Below are positions 38,773 through 45,969 of a DNA stretch of 64,000 nt, piece after piece. Each line of letters starts with the position of its first letter. Position 1 is the first letter of the stretch. The stretch comes from Streptococcus oralis. GTDB taxonomy: Bacteria; Bacillota; Bacilli; Lactobacillales; Streptococcaceae. A program made the translations under genes and the position numbers. Location: the NCBI RefSeq assembly GCF_001578935.1, contig NZ_KQ969522.1, positions 301,659 through 365,658 of the forward strand. Direction: 5' to 3'. Below the pieces are notes generated by a model that saw nothing but the letters and a program-made list of their open reading frames with translations, was not told the DNA's origin and ran no database searches.

Positions 38773-38787
38773 AAATTGCTGCTAAAT

Positions 38788-39462
38788 CTAATACCCAAAC
38801 ACCAGTAAACTGACAATGATTAAGAAGCTATTCCACAAGATGTGAAGTGCTATTGACCAATAAACTGAACGTGTATAACGAAAAAATATACAGAGTAGCA
38901 GACCTGCTCCAGCATAAATGATGAAGTCTGTTAACACCCATCCATACTGCAAAACATGAATGAGACTAAAGAGAGTGGAGGAAACGATGACATCTATATA
39001 GTACTTTTTCAATTTAGATAGTGCTGTCATCAGAAGCCCACGAAAGACCAATTCTTCAACTATCGGAGCAATGAGACTGCCATAGAGAATGCGCGTTACA
39101 AAGTAACTAATTCCTGTCAAATTAGCTGCTTCTTTCACTATTGCACTCCCATTTTGCGTACTGGGGAAGATCTGAGTCGTTATATTTACCCACAAAAACA
39201 TCAATATAAAGGAAAGAAAGAAGATAACTAGATAGGGCCAACGAAACTCGAAGCGACCATAATCTTTCCAACGTTGACTCTTGACAAGAACCATAGTAGC
39301 AGTAATTCCCTCAATTACTATAAGTAAAATTTGAATCCCATAAAATCCAAAATCGGATAACCGGTTCACTGAATCTAATTTTGCTACAAGATTAAAAATC
39401 AAGTAATAGGACACAAGCACCAAAATGGTCCCTAGATAAAATTTCGTTTCTTTCCTTTTCAT
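38788..39462 (-). CDS. CPBP-family intramembrane glutamic protease (vp1 operon, distal)
   Basis: Membrane protein of 224 residues with six to seven helices. The CPBP/Abi motifs are EELVFRGLLM, FSLIHVLQYG and HILWNSF. In the pneumococcal vp1 operon such proteins follow the double-glycine peptide gene, and family members can act as immunity proteins or peptide processors. The role here is inferred from context. Confidence 0.85.
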   Translation of the reverse strand: MKRKETKFYLGTILVLVSYYLIFNLVAKLDSVNRLSDFGFYGIQILLIVIEGITATMVLVKSQRWKDYGRFEFRWPYLVIFFLSFILMFLWVNITTQIFPSTQNGSAIVKEAANLTGISYFVTRILYGSLIAPIVEELVFRGLLMTALSKLKKYYIDVIVSSTLFSLIHVLQYGWVLTDFIIYAGAGLLLCIFFRYTRSVYWSIALHILWNSFLIIVSLLVFGY

Positions 39463-39480
39463 AGTTGATCCTTTTAAGTT

Positions 39481-39612
39481 TTATTTGCGTCTTCTTTCAG
39501 CCAAACCTGCCCAGAGTCCTTTCATCCAATCAAAAGATCCGTAAGGGCTTGGTCCAATACCACAAACTGACTCGGGAATTTTTATGTCATAGCCTGTGTT
39601 CTCTTTTGCTAA
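39481..39612 (-). pseudogene. Headless bacteriocin-like peptide fragment
   Basis: Between the two CPBP genes the minus strand stays open for 43 codons after a stop, with no usable start. It reads ENTGYDIKIPESVCGIGPSP, then YGSFDWMKGLWAGLAERRRK and a stop. The Gly/aromatic content and RRRK end resemble the core of the VP1-like peptide upstream, whose end is NRRRY. It looks like a paralogue that has lost its double-glycine leader. Confidence 0.5.
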
Positions 39613-39631
39613 TTAGGATTATTGAAAACCT

Positions 39632-40300
39632 CTAAAACAACAAGGGGAGAATCTGCCCAATGCCGTTGTAAACTATATGCAGTCCAATAGGCCAATAAAT
39701 GGACTTGGTTACTCTAAACAAGATGGCAAATATGAGACCGCCACCCATATATACGAAAAAGTCTGTCAAAACCCAACCGTGGTTACTAATATGCAAGATC
39801 CCGAATAAAGTAGCCGAACCAAGCACATCCAGTCCCCATTTCTTTCCTTTTTCCAGAGCGGTCATCACCAACCCACGATAGATTATCTCTTCAAAAATGG
39901 GACCTGCAATCACAGGATAGAAAAAATACATCAAAAATGCCGTAGCTCCTGTAAAAGTAGGAACATCCAGTTGATAAGAAATTTCATTTTTGGTAGGTGG
40001 GAAAAGATAAAATGTGACAAAATTCCAAACAACAAAAGCAAGCAGAGCTAGGAAGGAATAGAAAAGATAGGATCCTTTAAACTTTCTACTGTTGATTTTC
40101 TGCCATTTCCCCGACCAAATCATAGCAAGAAGAGCAAACAGAACCACAAGAAAGTTCAACATCATATCCGACAGATAATAGATAAAGTCAGATAGACCCA
40201 CAGCAAGATCGCTACGTAAAACTAGATCACTGAACTTCTGGTCAGCAATAACTAGTAGAAAAGCTATAATAAAGTAGTGATGTGAGATTATCTTTTTCAT
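39632..40300 (-). CDS. CPBP-family intramembrane glutamic protease (vp1 operon, proximal)
   Basis: Membrane protein of 222 residues with six to seven helices and the motifs EEIIYRGLVM, FGILHISNHG and HIVYNG. It is about as similar in layout to the distal CPBP gene as expected for a tandem duplicate. It lies 66 bases after the VP1-like peptide gene, with an imperfect terminator-like hairpin between them, and probably shares its Rgg/SHP-controlled promoter. Confidence 0.85.
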   Translation of the reverse strand: MKKIISHHYFIIAFLLVIADQKFSDLVLRSDLAVGLSDFIYYLSDMMLNFLVVLFALLAMIWSGKWQKINSRKFKGSYLFYSFLALLAFVVWNFVTFYLFPPTKNEISYQLDVPTFTGATAFLMYFFYPVIAGPIFEEIIYRGLVMTALEKGKKWGLDVLGSATLFGILHISNHGWVLTDFFVYMGGGLIFAILFRVTKSIYWPIGLHIVYNGIGQILPLLF

Positions 40301-40330
40301 TCTATTTTCTCCTATACTATGAAATAAAGA

Positions 40331-40362
40331 CAGCCCCTACCCAAGAAAAGGCAAGGGCTTTG
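40331..40362 (-). terminator. Attenuator-like hairpin after the VP1-like peptide gene
   Basis: AGCCCTTGCC and GGGTAGGGGCT form an imperfect stem followed by GTCTTTATTTC on the minus strand. It would let the peptide gene be expressed above the protease genes. Confidence 0.5.
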
Positions 40363-40366
40363 AATA

Positions 40367-40570
40367 TCAATAACGGCGACGATTAACAGTGGAAGAATCA
40401 TGGTTAAAATTTTTCTTCCAGAAATTAGTGATTGACCAAGGTGTTCCTAGCCCTCCCCAACCTCCTCCTCCTGGGATATTGGCAGTATACACAAAATCTC
40501 CACCGTAAACCTTCTCCAACTCAGCTTCTGTCAGTTCCATTGTTTCTGCATATTGTAAATTCAACATCAT
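40367..40570 (-). CDS. vp1: VP1-like double-glycine peptide
   Basis: Secreted peptide precursor of 67 residues. The leader MELTEAELEKVYGG ends in the Gly-Gly cleavage site used by peptidase-containing ABC exporters, leaving a 43-residue product with a glycine-rich core (NIPGGGGWGGLGTPW) and a basic end (NRRRY). The layout and the neighbouring Rgg/SHP pair match the pneumococcal VP1 virulence peptide operon controlled by Rgg144. Good ribosome site GGAG; a second ATG follows the first at once. The dedicated exporter is not in this window. Confidence 0.8.
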   Translation of the reverse strand: MMLNLQYAETMELTEAELEKVYGGDFVYTANIPGGGGWGGLGTPWSITNFWKKNFNHDSSTVNRRRY

Positions 40571-40645
40571 TTACACTCCTTCAATTATTTTTATTTGTAA
40601 ACCACTCCTGCGACCTAGGATTTGCTTCAAATGATTTACAAGGAT

Positions 40646-40755
40646 AGTATAACACGGAAATCACCACATTTTAGAAAATCGCATATTTGATATTTTTTCT
40701 TATAGAAATTTCACATTTGCGATTTTTATAGAATTGACTCTTTCACTGATATAAT
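40646..40755. promoter_or_regulatory. Symmetrical divergent Rgg-controlled promoter (vp1 and shp)
   Basis: Two near-identical 15-base sites face outward: CAAATATGCGATTTT (minus strand, 40675-40689) towards vp1, and CACATTTGCGATTTT (40712-40726) towards shp. Each ends exactly 23 bases before a -10 element (TATACT at 40646-40651 minus; TATAAT at 40750-40755 plus), and neither promoter has a consensus -35. This is the layout expected for an activator that replaces -35 contacts, most simply the adjacent Rgg bound to its pheromone. Confidence 0.7.
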
Positions 40756-40784
40756 ATGGTTACTATTAGATAGGAGGATACAAA

Positions 40785-40862
40785 ATGAAGAAACAAGTCT
40801 TAACATTATTGACAATCGTTGCTGATATTATTATCATTTCACCTTTTCTAACTAATCGATAA
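40785..40862 (+). CDS. SHP-type short hydrophobic pheromone precursor
   Basis: A 25-residue peptide with AGGAGG six to eight bases before the ATG. It begins MKKQVLTLLTIVA and ends DIIIISPFLTNR, the form of streptococcal SHP pheromones, where an acidic residue opens the mature hydrophobic C-terminal part; the PFLTN tail recalls the SHP paired with Rgg144. It runs convergently with the rgg gene and overlaps its end by 11 bases, a known SHP/Rgg arrangement. It is expected to be exported, re-imported by the oligopeptide permease and sensed by Rgg. Confidence 0.85.
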   Translation: MKKQVLTLLTIVADIIIISPFLTNR

Positions 40863-41715
40863 GCTCTTTGTATTGTTGGAAGCGTAATTCAAAAAGGGCG
40901 GTTAATTGTGGATTTTCTAATACTTGCAGAGATTGGAGATAGCTTTCAATCTCTTTTTGATTACCTCCTTTGGTTTGAAGAAAAACACTCAATTTCTTTA
41001 AAAATTGCCACAATAATCTCTCAAAAACATCGTATGGTCGGAGCATGCTCCCCAACTCGGCTTCAAAGATTGGGATATAAGAAAAAAGTTTGCGCTCCAT
41101 GAGCTCTGATGCGATATTCAGAAAGCCACTTTTCATATACAGTCTATTGTGTGCCAATTCTTTAAATTCCTTGGATTTTTCAAGTAAAGAGGTAGATAAA
41201 AAAATCAGATCTTGATTGCTCAAGAAGGGCATGGTATTGCAAAAAAGATAAAGTTCAAACCAGGTCCAAGACTCGATAGCATAGAGGTAAGTAGTTAAAA
41301 ACTCGCTATCCTCCTCTTCTAGCGGATAGTTTTTATCCAGAGAATGGATAGCATTTTTAATCACAATAGCATTCAAACGACGATAAGTCTGTGCCATCTG
41401 CTCCTGCTCGACCTTCTCTAATAGCTGCTCTAAGCCAGCTATATCTTGATGGGCAAAACGATCTACAACTTTTCGTCCAAATCGCATATGTGGGGATTCC
41501 TGATAATTATTAAGCTTGTGTCCAAACTCATCGAAGGTCACATTTATCCCTTGGATAGCTAGAATCAGCTTATCTGCAGACAGCATAGACTGCCCTAGTT
41601 CAAACTTGGATAGCTGGGATGCTGTCAGTCCAGCACAAGCTACATCTGACTGCTTGAGTTTTCTCGCCAGACGCAGTTCCTTGTAAAATTCTCCCAATTC
41701 CTGTTTTTCAATCAT
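40852..41715 (-). CDS. rgg144: Rgg/MutR-family pheromone-responsive regulator (Rgg144-like)
   Basis: Cytoplasmic regulator of 287 residues with an N-terminal XRE helix-turn-helix (FYKELRLARKLKQSDVACAG and LTASQLSKFELGQSML) and a C-terminal helical repeat domain that binds SHP peptides. The ATG at 41715 with GGGGAG seven bases upstream is preferred over an upstream TTG. The identity with Rgg144 rests on the neighbouring SHP and VP1-like genes. A perfect ComX box lies upstream, suggesting induction in competence. Confidence 0.82.
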   Translation of the reverse strand: MIEKQELGEFYKELRLARKLKQSDVACAGLTASQLSKFELGQSMLSADKLILAIQGINVTFDEFGHKLNNYQESPHMRFGRKVVDRFAHQDIAGLEQLLEKVEQEQMAQTYRRLNAIVIKNAIHSLDKNYPLEEEDSEFLTTYLYAIESWTWFELYLFCNTMPFLSNQDLIFLSTSLLEKSKEFKELAHNRLYMKSGFLNIASELMERKLFSYIPIFEAELGSMLRPYDVFERLLWQFLKKLSVFLQTKGGNQKEIESYLQSLQVLENPQLTALFELRFQQYKELID

Positions 41716-41751
41716 GGCCAAACTCCCCTTTAAAGATTCCCTTTACTATTC

Positions 41752-41759
41752 TATTCGTA
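41752..41759 (-). promoter_or_regulatory. ComX (cin) box upstream of rgg144
   Basis: TTTTTACGAATA on the minus strand contains the full cin-box TACGAATA with its typical T tract, 37 bases before the ATG. A start near 41745 leaves room for the GGGGAG ribosome site. This is the same promoter class as the cibABC box at 44080 in this window. Confidence 0.6.
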
Positions 41760-41794
41760 AAAACTTTTACTTTTTTAGCATATTATAAAATATT

Positions 41795-41822
41795 TTATCA
41801 AAAAAGCCTGCTCAAAGCTGAC
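41795..41822 (-). terminator. Terminator after tsaD
   Basis: AGTC-A-GCT and AGC-A-GGCT pair with one A-A mismatch around TTG and are followed by TTTTTTG on the minus strand. Confidence 0.65.
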
Positions 41823-41825
41823 TCT

Positions 41826-42836
41826 TTATTCTATGGTATCAAAGGCGAGACTCGGTTTGGCATTGAGGTCCAAGTCTGCAAAGTTTTCTTTGTTCCACTC
41901 GCTGACGCTGGCATAGGCAATCATACCTGCATTGTCTCCACAAAGGCGCAGGGGTGGGATGATGACCTTGACATCTGTGATTTCAGCTGCTAGGCGTTCT
42001 CTGAGGCCTTTATTGGCAGCGACGCCACCAGCCACAACGAGGGTTTTAACAGGGTATTTTTCTATGGCCTTCTTGGTTTTGGCCATAAGAATATCCATGA
42101 CTGCTGCTTGGAAGGAAGCTGATAAATCTTCCTTAGACAAGCTTTCTCCCTTTTGCTCGGCATTATGGTGAAGATTGATAAAGGCAGACTTCAAACCTGA
42201 AAATGAAAACTCCAGATTGTCTTCCTTAATCATAGCACGTGGGAAAGAATAAACATCCTGACCTTGATGAGCCAGCTCATCAATTTCGCGACCTGCAGGA
42301 TAGGTCAAGCCCATGACACGGCCGACCTTATCATAAGCCTCACCAACTGCATCGTCCCGCGTTTCCCCAACAATCTTATAATCCCCAGCCTCAGAAACAT
42401 AGACCAACTCCGTGTGCCCACCGCTGACCAAGAGAGCTAGCGAGGGAAACTCCAAAGGCTCAACGCTCTGAGCCGCCATAAGGTGACCAGCCATGTGATT
42501 CACGGGGATCAACGGAAGTCCATGAGCCCAAGCAAAGGCCTTGGCAGCTGACAAACCAACTAGCAGTGCTCCGACCAAGCCTGGTCCGTAGGTAACAGCC
42601 ACAGCCGTTACATCCTCTTCGGTAATTCCTGCTTCTGCTAGCGCCTCCTCGATGCAGGCTGTAATAACCTCGACATGGTGACGACTGGCTACTTCTGGCA
42701 CTACGCCCCCAAAACGTTTGTGACTCTCAATTTGACTCGCAATGACATTGGACAAGAGCTCATCATCGTTTTTCAGTACGGCGACACTGGTCTCATCACA
42801 GGATGTCTCAAATGCTAAAATATATCTATCCTTCAT
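41826..42836 (-). CDS. tsaD: tRNA N6-threonylcarbamoyladenosine transferase TsaD
   Basis: ASKHA-fold enzyme of 336 residues that transfers the threonylcarbamoyl group to A37 of ANN-decoding tRNAs, working with TsaB and TsaE. The metal-binding HMAGH motif and the nucleotide-binding [11 protein letters not shown] and [13 protein letters not shown] segments are clear. It overlaps rimI by 11 bases in a tsaB-rimI-tsaD operon. Confidence 0.96.
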   Translation of the reverse strand: MKDRYILAFETSCDETSVAVLKNDDELLSNVIASQIESHKRFGGVVPEVASRHHVEVITACIEEALAEAGITEEDVTAVAVTYGPGLVGALLVGLSAAKAFAWAHGLPLIPVNHMAGHLMAAQSVEPLEFPSLALLVSGGHTELVYVSEAGDYKIVGETRDDAVGEAYDKVGRVMGLTYPAGREIDELAHQGQDVYSFPRAMIKEDNLEFSFSGLKSAFINLHHNAEQKGESLSKEDLSASFQAAVMDILMAKTKKAIEKYPVKTLVVAGGVAANKGLRERLAAEITDVKVIIPPLRLCGDNAGMIAYASVSEWNKENFADLDLNAKPSLAFDTIE

Positions 42837-43263
42837 CTATTTCTCTCTTCATGATGATGGCGTCCTCGACTGGGTCATGATAGTAAGCCTTTCGCTCAGC
42901 GATGATCGCCATCTTTTCTTTCTTGTAAAATGCTTGCGCTCGTTGGTTTGACTTTCTGACTTCGAGGAAAATCTCCTTATCCGTTGGCAATTGAGCAAAC
43001 AAGGCTGACGCAATTCCCTGACCCTGATAGGCTCCTTTGACAGCGATTTGCAGGACTTCTGCCTCAAAGAGATTCTCCTGAACAGCTAGAAAGCCAATCA
43101 CTTCTGCCCCATCATAAGCCATAGCATACCATGTCTGGTCTTGGGACAGGTCTGCTTGGATTTGTTCCAGCGTCCAAGGACTGACTGGGTAAACAGCTGC
43201 CATGACAGCATAGATAGATTGAGCTAGGTCAGGTTGCTGTTGGATTCGTTTGATTTCTATCAT
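42826..43263 (-). CDS. rimI: Ribosomal protein S18 alanine N-acetyltransferase-like GNAT
   Basis: GNAT acetyltransferase of 145 residues. The acetyl-CoA binding motif is [11 protein letters not shown] near residue 82, and the C-terminal [13 protein letters not shown] segment is typical of RimI. The order tsaB-rimI-tsaD is standard in streptococci. It overlaps both neighbours by a few bases. Confidence 0.9.
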   Translation of the reverse strand: MIEIKRIQQQPDLAQSIYAVMAAVYPVSPWTLEQIQADLSQDQTWYAMAYDGAEVIGFLAVQENLFEAEVLQIAVKGAYQGQGIASALFAQLPTDKEIFLEVRKSNQRAQAFYKKEKMAIIAERKAYYHDPVEDAIIMKREIDEG

Positions 43264-43943
43264 AGGCGTTTAATGTAGGACTCACCAGACTCGGTGTGGT
43301 TCTTGAGCCAATTTTCCTCGGCTTCAACACGTTTGAGGTAATTTGGCACAAAGTCGTGCAAGGAGTCTGCTTCCTTGTCCCAGGCCCAAAGAGCTAGATT
43401 AGCTGCATTTGGCAAAGTTTCTTGGTAGCTGGCTTGTGGTAGTTGTTCTTGGATTTGTTCCTCAAAGGCTCCAACTTCTCCGACAAAGGTCACCTGCTCA
43501 GCATCCTTGACTTTTTCTAGCACTTCCGCAAAGGATAGGTGTGCTTCTGAAAATACAGGCTGAGCATTTTCATAAATCCCTGCATAAACATTGTTGCGAC
43601 GCGCATCCATCAGGGGTACAATCAAGCCTTCTTGTTGGTATGGAACCAGAGCCAAGAGGCTAGACATACCAACCAACTCAATGTTCAGGGTATGAGCAAG
43701 TGTCTTGGCAGTTGCTACCGCGATTCGTAAGCCAGTATAACTACCTGGTCCTTCAGCTACCACGATTCGATCCAAATCCTTGGGCGTCCAATCCAAACTT
43801 GCCATCAAAAAATCAATGGCAGGCATGAGGGTAATACTGTGATTCTTCTTAATATTAATCGTCGTCTCGGCAAGAACCTGCTTGTCCTCTAAAATAGCGA
43901 GAGAAAGAGCCTTGCTGGACGTATCAAAAGCTAATACTTTCAT
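43260..43943 (-). CDS. tsaB: tRNA threonylcarbamoyladenosine biosynthesis protein TsaB
   Basis: Non-catalytic ASKHA partner of TsaD, 227 residues. The start MKVLAFDTSSKALSLAI and the EGPGSYTGLRI motif are diagnostic. First gene of the operon; a minus-strand TATAAT sits near 43974-43979 and the 5' region is short. The gene overlaps rimI by four bases. Confidence 0.95.
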   Translation of the reverse strand: MKVLAFDTSSKALSLAILEDKQVLAETTINIKKNHSITLMPAIDFLMASLDWTPKDLDRIVVAEGPGSYTGLRIAVATAKTLAHTLNIELVGMSSLLALVPYQQEGLIVPLMDARRNNVYAGIYENAQPVFSEAHLSFAEVLEKVKDAEQVTFVGEVGAFEEQIQEQLPQASYQETLPNAANLALWAWDKEADSLHDFVPNYLKRVEAEENWLKNHTESGESYIKRL

Positions 43944-44079
43944 AACACATTCCTATCTTTTTGTCTGTTTACTATTATACTACAAAAGCCCGCGCATGGG
44001 AATTTTCTTTATCCCCAAACAATAGTGCCCTCACTTAACTAAAAATAATTTAAAAAAATGTTCACTTTTCCTTTTCTTT

Positions 44080-44087
44080 TCCGAATA
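44080..44087 (+). promoter_or_regulatory. ComX (cin) box of the cibABC-like set
   Basis: TCCGAATA preceded by a long T/C-rich tract fits the cin-box TNCGAATA recognised by the competence sigma factor ComX. It lies 34 bases before the first bacteriocin ATG, and no sigma-A -35 is visible. Confidence 0.8.
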
Positions 44088-44120
44088 TAAAGGTGAACAA
44101 GAAAAAAGGAGGAAAGTTCA

Positions 44121-44303
44121 ATGACAAATTTTGACGTTCTTGACAATCAATTTTTATCCTTATCTGAAAACGAATTATCAGATATTGACGGCGGTATCGC
44201 TCCCTTGGTTATCTTTGGAGTAGCAGTATCTTGGAAAGCTATTGCAGGTGGAACAGCACTTGTAGGTTCTGGTTTGGCTGCTGGTTATTTTTTAGGAGGT
44301 TAG
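44121..44303 (+). CDS. cibA: Competence-induced two-peptide bacteriocin, component A
   Basis: Double-glycine peptide of 60 residues. The leader (LSENELSDIDGG) is followed by a 35-residue hydrophobic product rich in GxxxG pairs (GTALVGSGLAAG), as in class IIb bacteriocins. With its partner and the ComX box it matches pneumococcal CibA, used for killing of non-competent siblings. Export would use the competence transporter ComAB, not encoded here. Confidence 0.82.
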   Translation: MTNFDVLDNQFLSLSENELSDIDGGIAPLVIFGVAVSWKAIAGGTALVGSGLAAGYFLGG

Positions 44304-44304
44304 T

Positions 44305-44448
44305 ATGATCAAAGATTTGGACAAGTATCGCGCAATTTCTAATGAAGAGTTGCAAGAAATTAACGGTGGTTTTGGGTTAGGTGCTGGAATAGCTTTATTT
44401 ATGGCAGCTTACACCATTGGGAAAGATCTCCGCAAGAAATTTGGATAA
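44305..44448 (+). CDS. cibB: Competence-induced two-peptide bacteriocin, component B
   Basis: Peptide precursor of 47 residues, one base after cibA, with AGGAGG seven bases upstream of its ATG. The leader AISNEELQEINGG ends in the double glycine; the 25-residue product is hydrophobic (FGLGAGIALFMAAYTIG) with a basic end. Together with the preceding peptide it makes a class IIb pair. Confidence 0.82.
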   Translation: MIKDLDKYRAISNEELQEINGGFGLGAGIALFMAAYTIGKDLRKKFG

Positions 44449-44453
44449 GTGTT

Positions 44454-44654
44454 ATGCTAGATAAAAAACACATTTTTAGAAGAGTAAATTTTATTCTCTT
44501 CTTCTCTTATAGTTTACTCAGCATTCTTAATGATTTAAAAATTACCACTATCCCGTTACCAGTTGATTTATCTGTTTGCATTGTTTTATTTTTATGTTTT
44601 AACTCTATTTTTGATGAGAGAAATCAGCAACGTAAAAATAAGGATATCATCTAA
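44454..44654 (+). CDS. cibC: Bacteriocin immunity protein, CibC-like
   Basis: Small membrane protein of 66 residues with two transmembrane helices (FILFFSYSLLSIL and the VDLSVCIVLFLCF segment) and charged ends. Position five bases after cibB matches cibC, which protects competent cells from CibAB. Assignment is mainly by position and topology. Confidence 0.75.
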   Translation: MLDKKHIFRRVNFILFFSYSLLSILNDLKITTIPLPVDLSVCIVLFLCFNSIFDERNQQRKNKDII

Positions 44655-44667
44655 AAACAGAAAAAGT

Positions 44668-44700
44668 CCATCCCACCTATCAAGATGAGGTGGATTTTCT
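44668..44700. terminator. Bidirectional terminator after cibC
   Basis: CCACCT and AGGTGG pair around a nine-base loop and are flanked by A-rich and T-rich stretches, serving cibABC and the convergent 71-residue membrane protein gene. Confidence 0.65.
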
Positions 44701-44724
44701 GTATATTTAGATGAATAATTGACT

Positions 44725-44940
44725 TTAGGCATTTAAACCAAAGTAGAAAACGAGCCAGACAACATAGGTGACCAGGAGGAGAAAAATTGAATAGAGCGTC
44801 ACAAAAGCAAGCTTCCAAAGGAACTTTGTTTTGCGGTGTTCCAGATGCACAAACAGGGCATTCCCCCCATAGACACAAGCTACAAAGACTACAAACATCA
44901 AGAGGCGAATCCCTACTGCAAATTCAAACAAACTAAACAT
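44725..44940 (-). CDS. Small two-helix membrane protein of unknown function
   Basis: Protein of 71 residues with two predicted transmembrane helices separated by a basic loop (FVHLEHRKTKFLWK). The start at 44940 is chosen because AGGAGG lies eight bases before that ATG; the frame is open 83 codons further upstream, but that part covers promoters and hairpins. Family not recognised. Confidence 0.7.
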   Translation of the reverse strand: MFSLFEFAVGIRLLMFVVFVACVYGGNALFVHLEHRKTKFLWKLAFVTLYSIFLLLVTYVVWLVFYFGLNA

Positions 44941-44981
44941 TCTTAATCCTCCTTTTGGTATTCCTATTTTTATATAAACTG

Positions 44982-45165
44982 TTGACAATGTTGGTCTATC
45001 AATGTTAAAATGTAATTCAACACTGGTTGGAAAATCAGGTTGAGTCGTTGACTCTTCGGGTTGCAGTGCTATCCCTGAAACTTTGGTTTCTAAAGAACTG
45101 AAATTGCGATTGAACAATTCGCCCCCAGTGTTTGACTGCTCTTGACTTCGGTCAAGGGCTTTTCC
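44982..45165 (+). ncRNA. Candidate small RNA 1, with its own promoter and terminator
   Basis: TTGACA (44982-44987) and TAAAAT (45006-45011) are 18 bases apart. The predicted transcript from about 45018 ends in a terminator with a nine-pair stem and UUCG loop (45138-45159, then TTTTCC). AACACTGG near the 5' end can pair with CCAGTGTT at 45125-45132, and smaller hairpins (GAGTC/GACTC, GAAAC/GTTTC) lie inside. No ORF with a ribosome site is present. The minus strand is open here, so coding on that strand is a competing reading. Confidence 0.45.
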
Positions 45166-45215
45166 TTGCCTGTTCAGTAAGCACTCCACTCCATCTTGCT
45201 ATTTCTACTTATAGA

Positions 45216-45413
45216 TTGACTTCTTAGCCTCATAGATGATAAAATAGGGTAAAGGTTAAGATTTGGTCTGACTTGGTGACAAGTCTTTCAAAGGTTGTGA
45301 TTCAATCACTTCAGGTAATGGTGTTGCCCCTTGAGCTTGCTCAAAAAGATCCCTTAATTTTGTCTCAGCCTTTTTGGTTGCTCTCGAGATTTCTCAAGAG
45401 CTTTTTCTTTTTT
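45216..45413 (+). ncRNA. Candidate small RNA 2, with its own promoter and terminator
   Basis: TTGACT (45216-45221) and TAAAAT (45240-45245) are 18 bases apart. The predicted transcript from about 45252 carries three perfect hairpins (GACTTG/CAAGTC, GTGAT/ATCAC, TTGAGC/GCTCAA) and a terminator (45380-45401, one mismatch) with TTTTTCTTTTTTC. Its layout repeats that of candidate RNA 1. A decayed minus-strand gene is the alternative explanation. Confidence 0.42.
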
Positions 45414-45491
45414 CAAAGATATCATTCTGTCCCAACCATCCACTCCAACGATTAATGAAACTAGAACTGTATTCTTCCTTAAATCTACTAT
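45256..45491 (-). pseudogene. Possible decayed minus-strand gene overlapping candidate RNA 2
   Basis: Three protein-like pieces appear in successive minus-strand frames: RFKEEYSSSFINRWSGWLGQ, then KALEKSREQPK, then KAETKLRDLFEQAQGATPLP ending near 45256. The breaks lie at A-rich runs. No start codon was found. Either this is a gene broken by two frameshifts, or the resemblance is chance in a structured RNA locus. Confidence 0.35.
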
Positions 45492-45596
45492 CTCTTTAGA
45501 TTCCCCCTTTAATTATAACACCTAAGTGCTCTCCGACCAAATCCTACCTGTCTTTTTGTTCCTTCTCCCCCTCCCGACTTCCTCCATTTCCGTCTT

Positions 45597-45715
45597 TTAC
45601 TAATTTTTCATTTTGTGGTATAATTGAAATAATTGTAACGAATCAAGGTCAATCTAGACACAAAATGGAATGAAATCAAGCAAATCTCTGCTAAAAGTTT
45701 GGAATAAGCTGACCT
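45597..45715 (+). promoter_or_regulatory. Promoter and structured leader of rpoY-rnjA
   Basis: TTTACT and TATAAT (45619-45624) are 17 bases apart. In the leader, AGGTCA (45646-45651) can pair with TGACCT (45710-45715), closing a loop before the rpoY ribosome site. RNase mRNAs are often autoregulated through their leaders; that is only an inference here. The stretch 45414-45596 shows no other feature. Confidence 0.45.
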
Positions 45716-45734
45716 GTAAATAGAAAGGAACTAT

Positions 45735-45968
45735 ATGATTTACAAAGTTTTTTATCAAGAAACAAAAGAACGTAGCCCACGTCGTGAAACAACACGCTCA
45801 CTTTACCTAGACATCGATGCCAACTCAGAACTTGAGGGCCGTATCGCTACTCGCCAACTTGTCGAAGAAAACCGCCCAGAGTACAACATCGAATTCATCG
45901 AACTCTTGTCTGACAAATTGCTAGATTACGAAAAAGAAACTGGCGCTTTCGAGATTACGGAGTTCTAA
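45735..45968 (+). CDS. rpoY: RNA polymerase epsilon subunit (DUF1447)
   Basis: Small RNA polymerase subunit of 77 residues. [18 protein letters not shown] and the later [19 protein letters not shown] segment identify the DUF1447/RpoY family. It is one base upstream of rnjA, the conserved Firmicute arrangement. Confidence 0.95.
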   Translation: MIYKVFYQETKERSPRRETTRSLYLDIDANSELEGRIATRQLVEENRPEYNIEFIELLSDKLLDYEKETGAFEITEF

Positions 45969-45969
45969 T

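Noticed and set aside
45018..45165. 6S RNA or signal recognition particle RNA
   Set aside because: The closing stem recalls 6S RNA, but the separate terminator hairpin and length do not fit, and the SRP core sequence is absent.
44941..45189. In-frame upstream extension of the 71-residue membrane protein by 83 codons
   Set aside because: An AGGAGG site stands just before the ATG at 44940, and the extension runs across a strong promoter and hairpins of the other strand.
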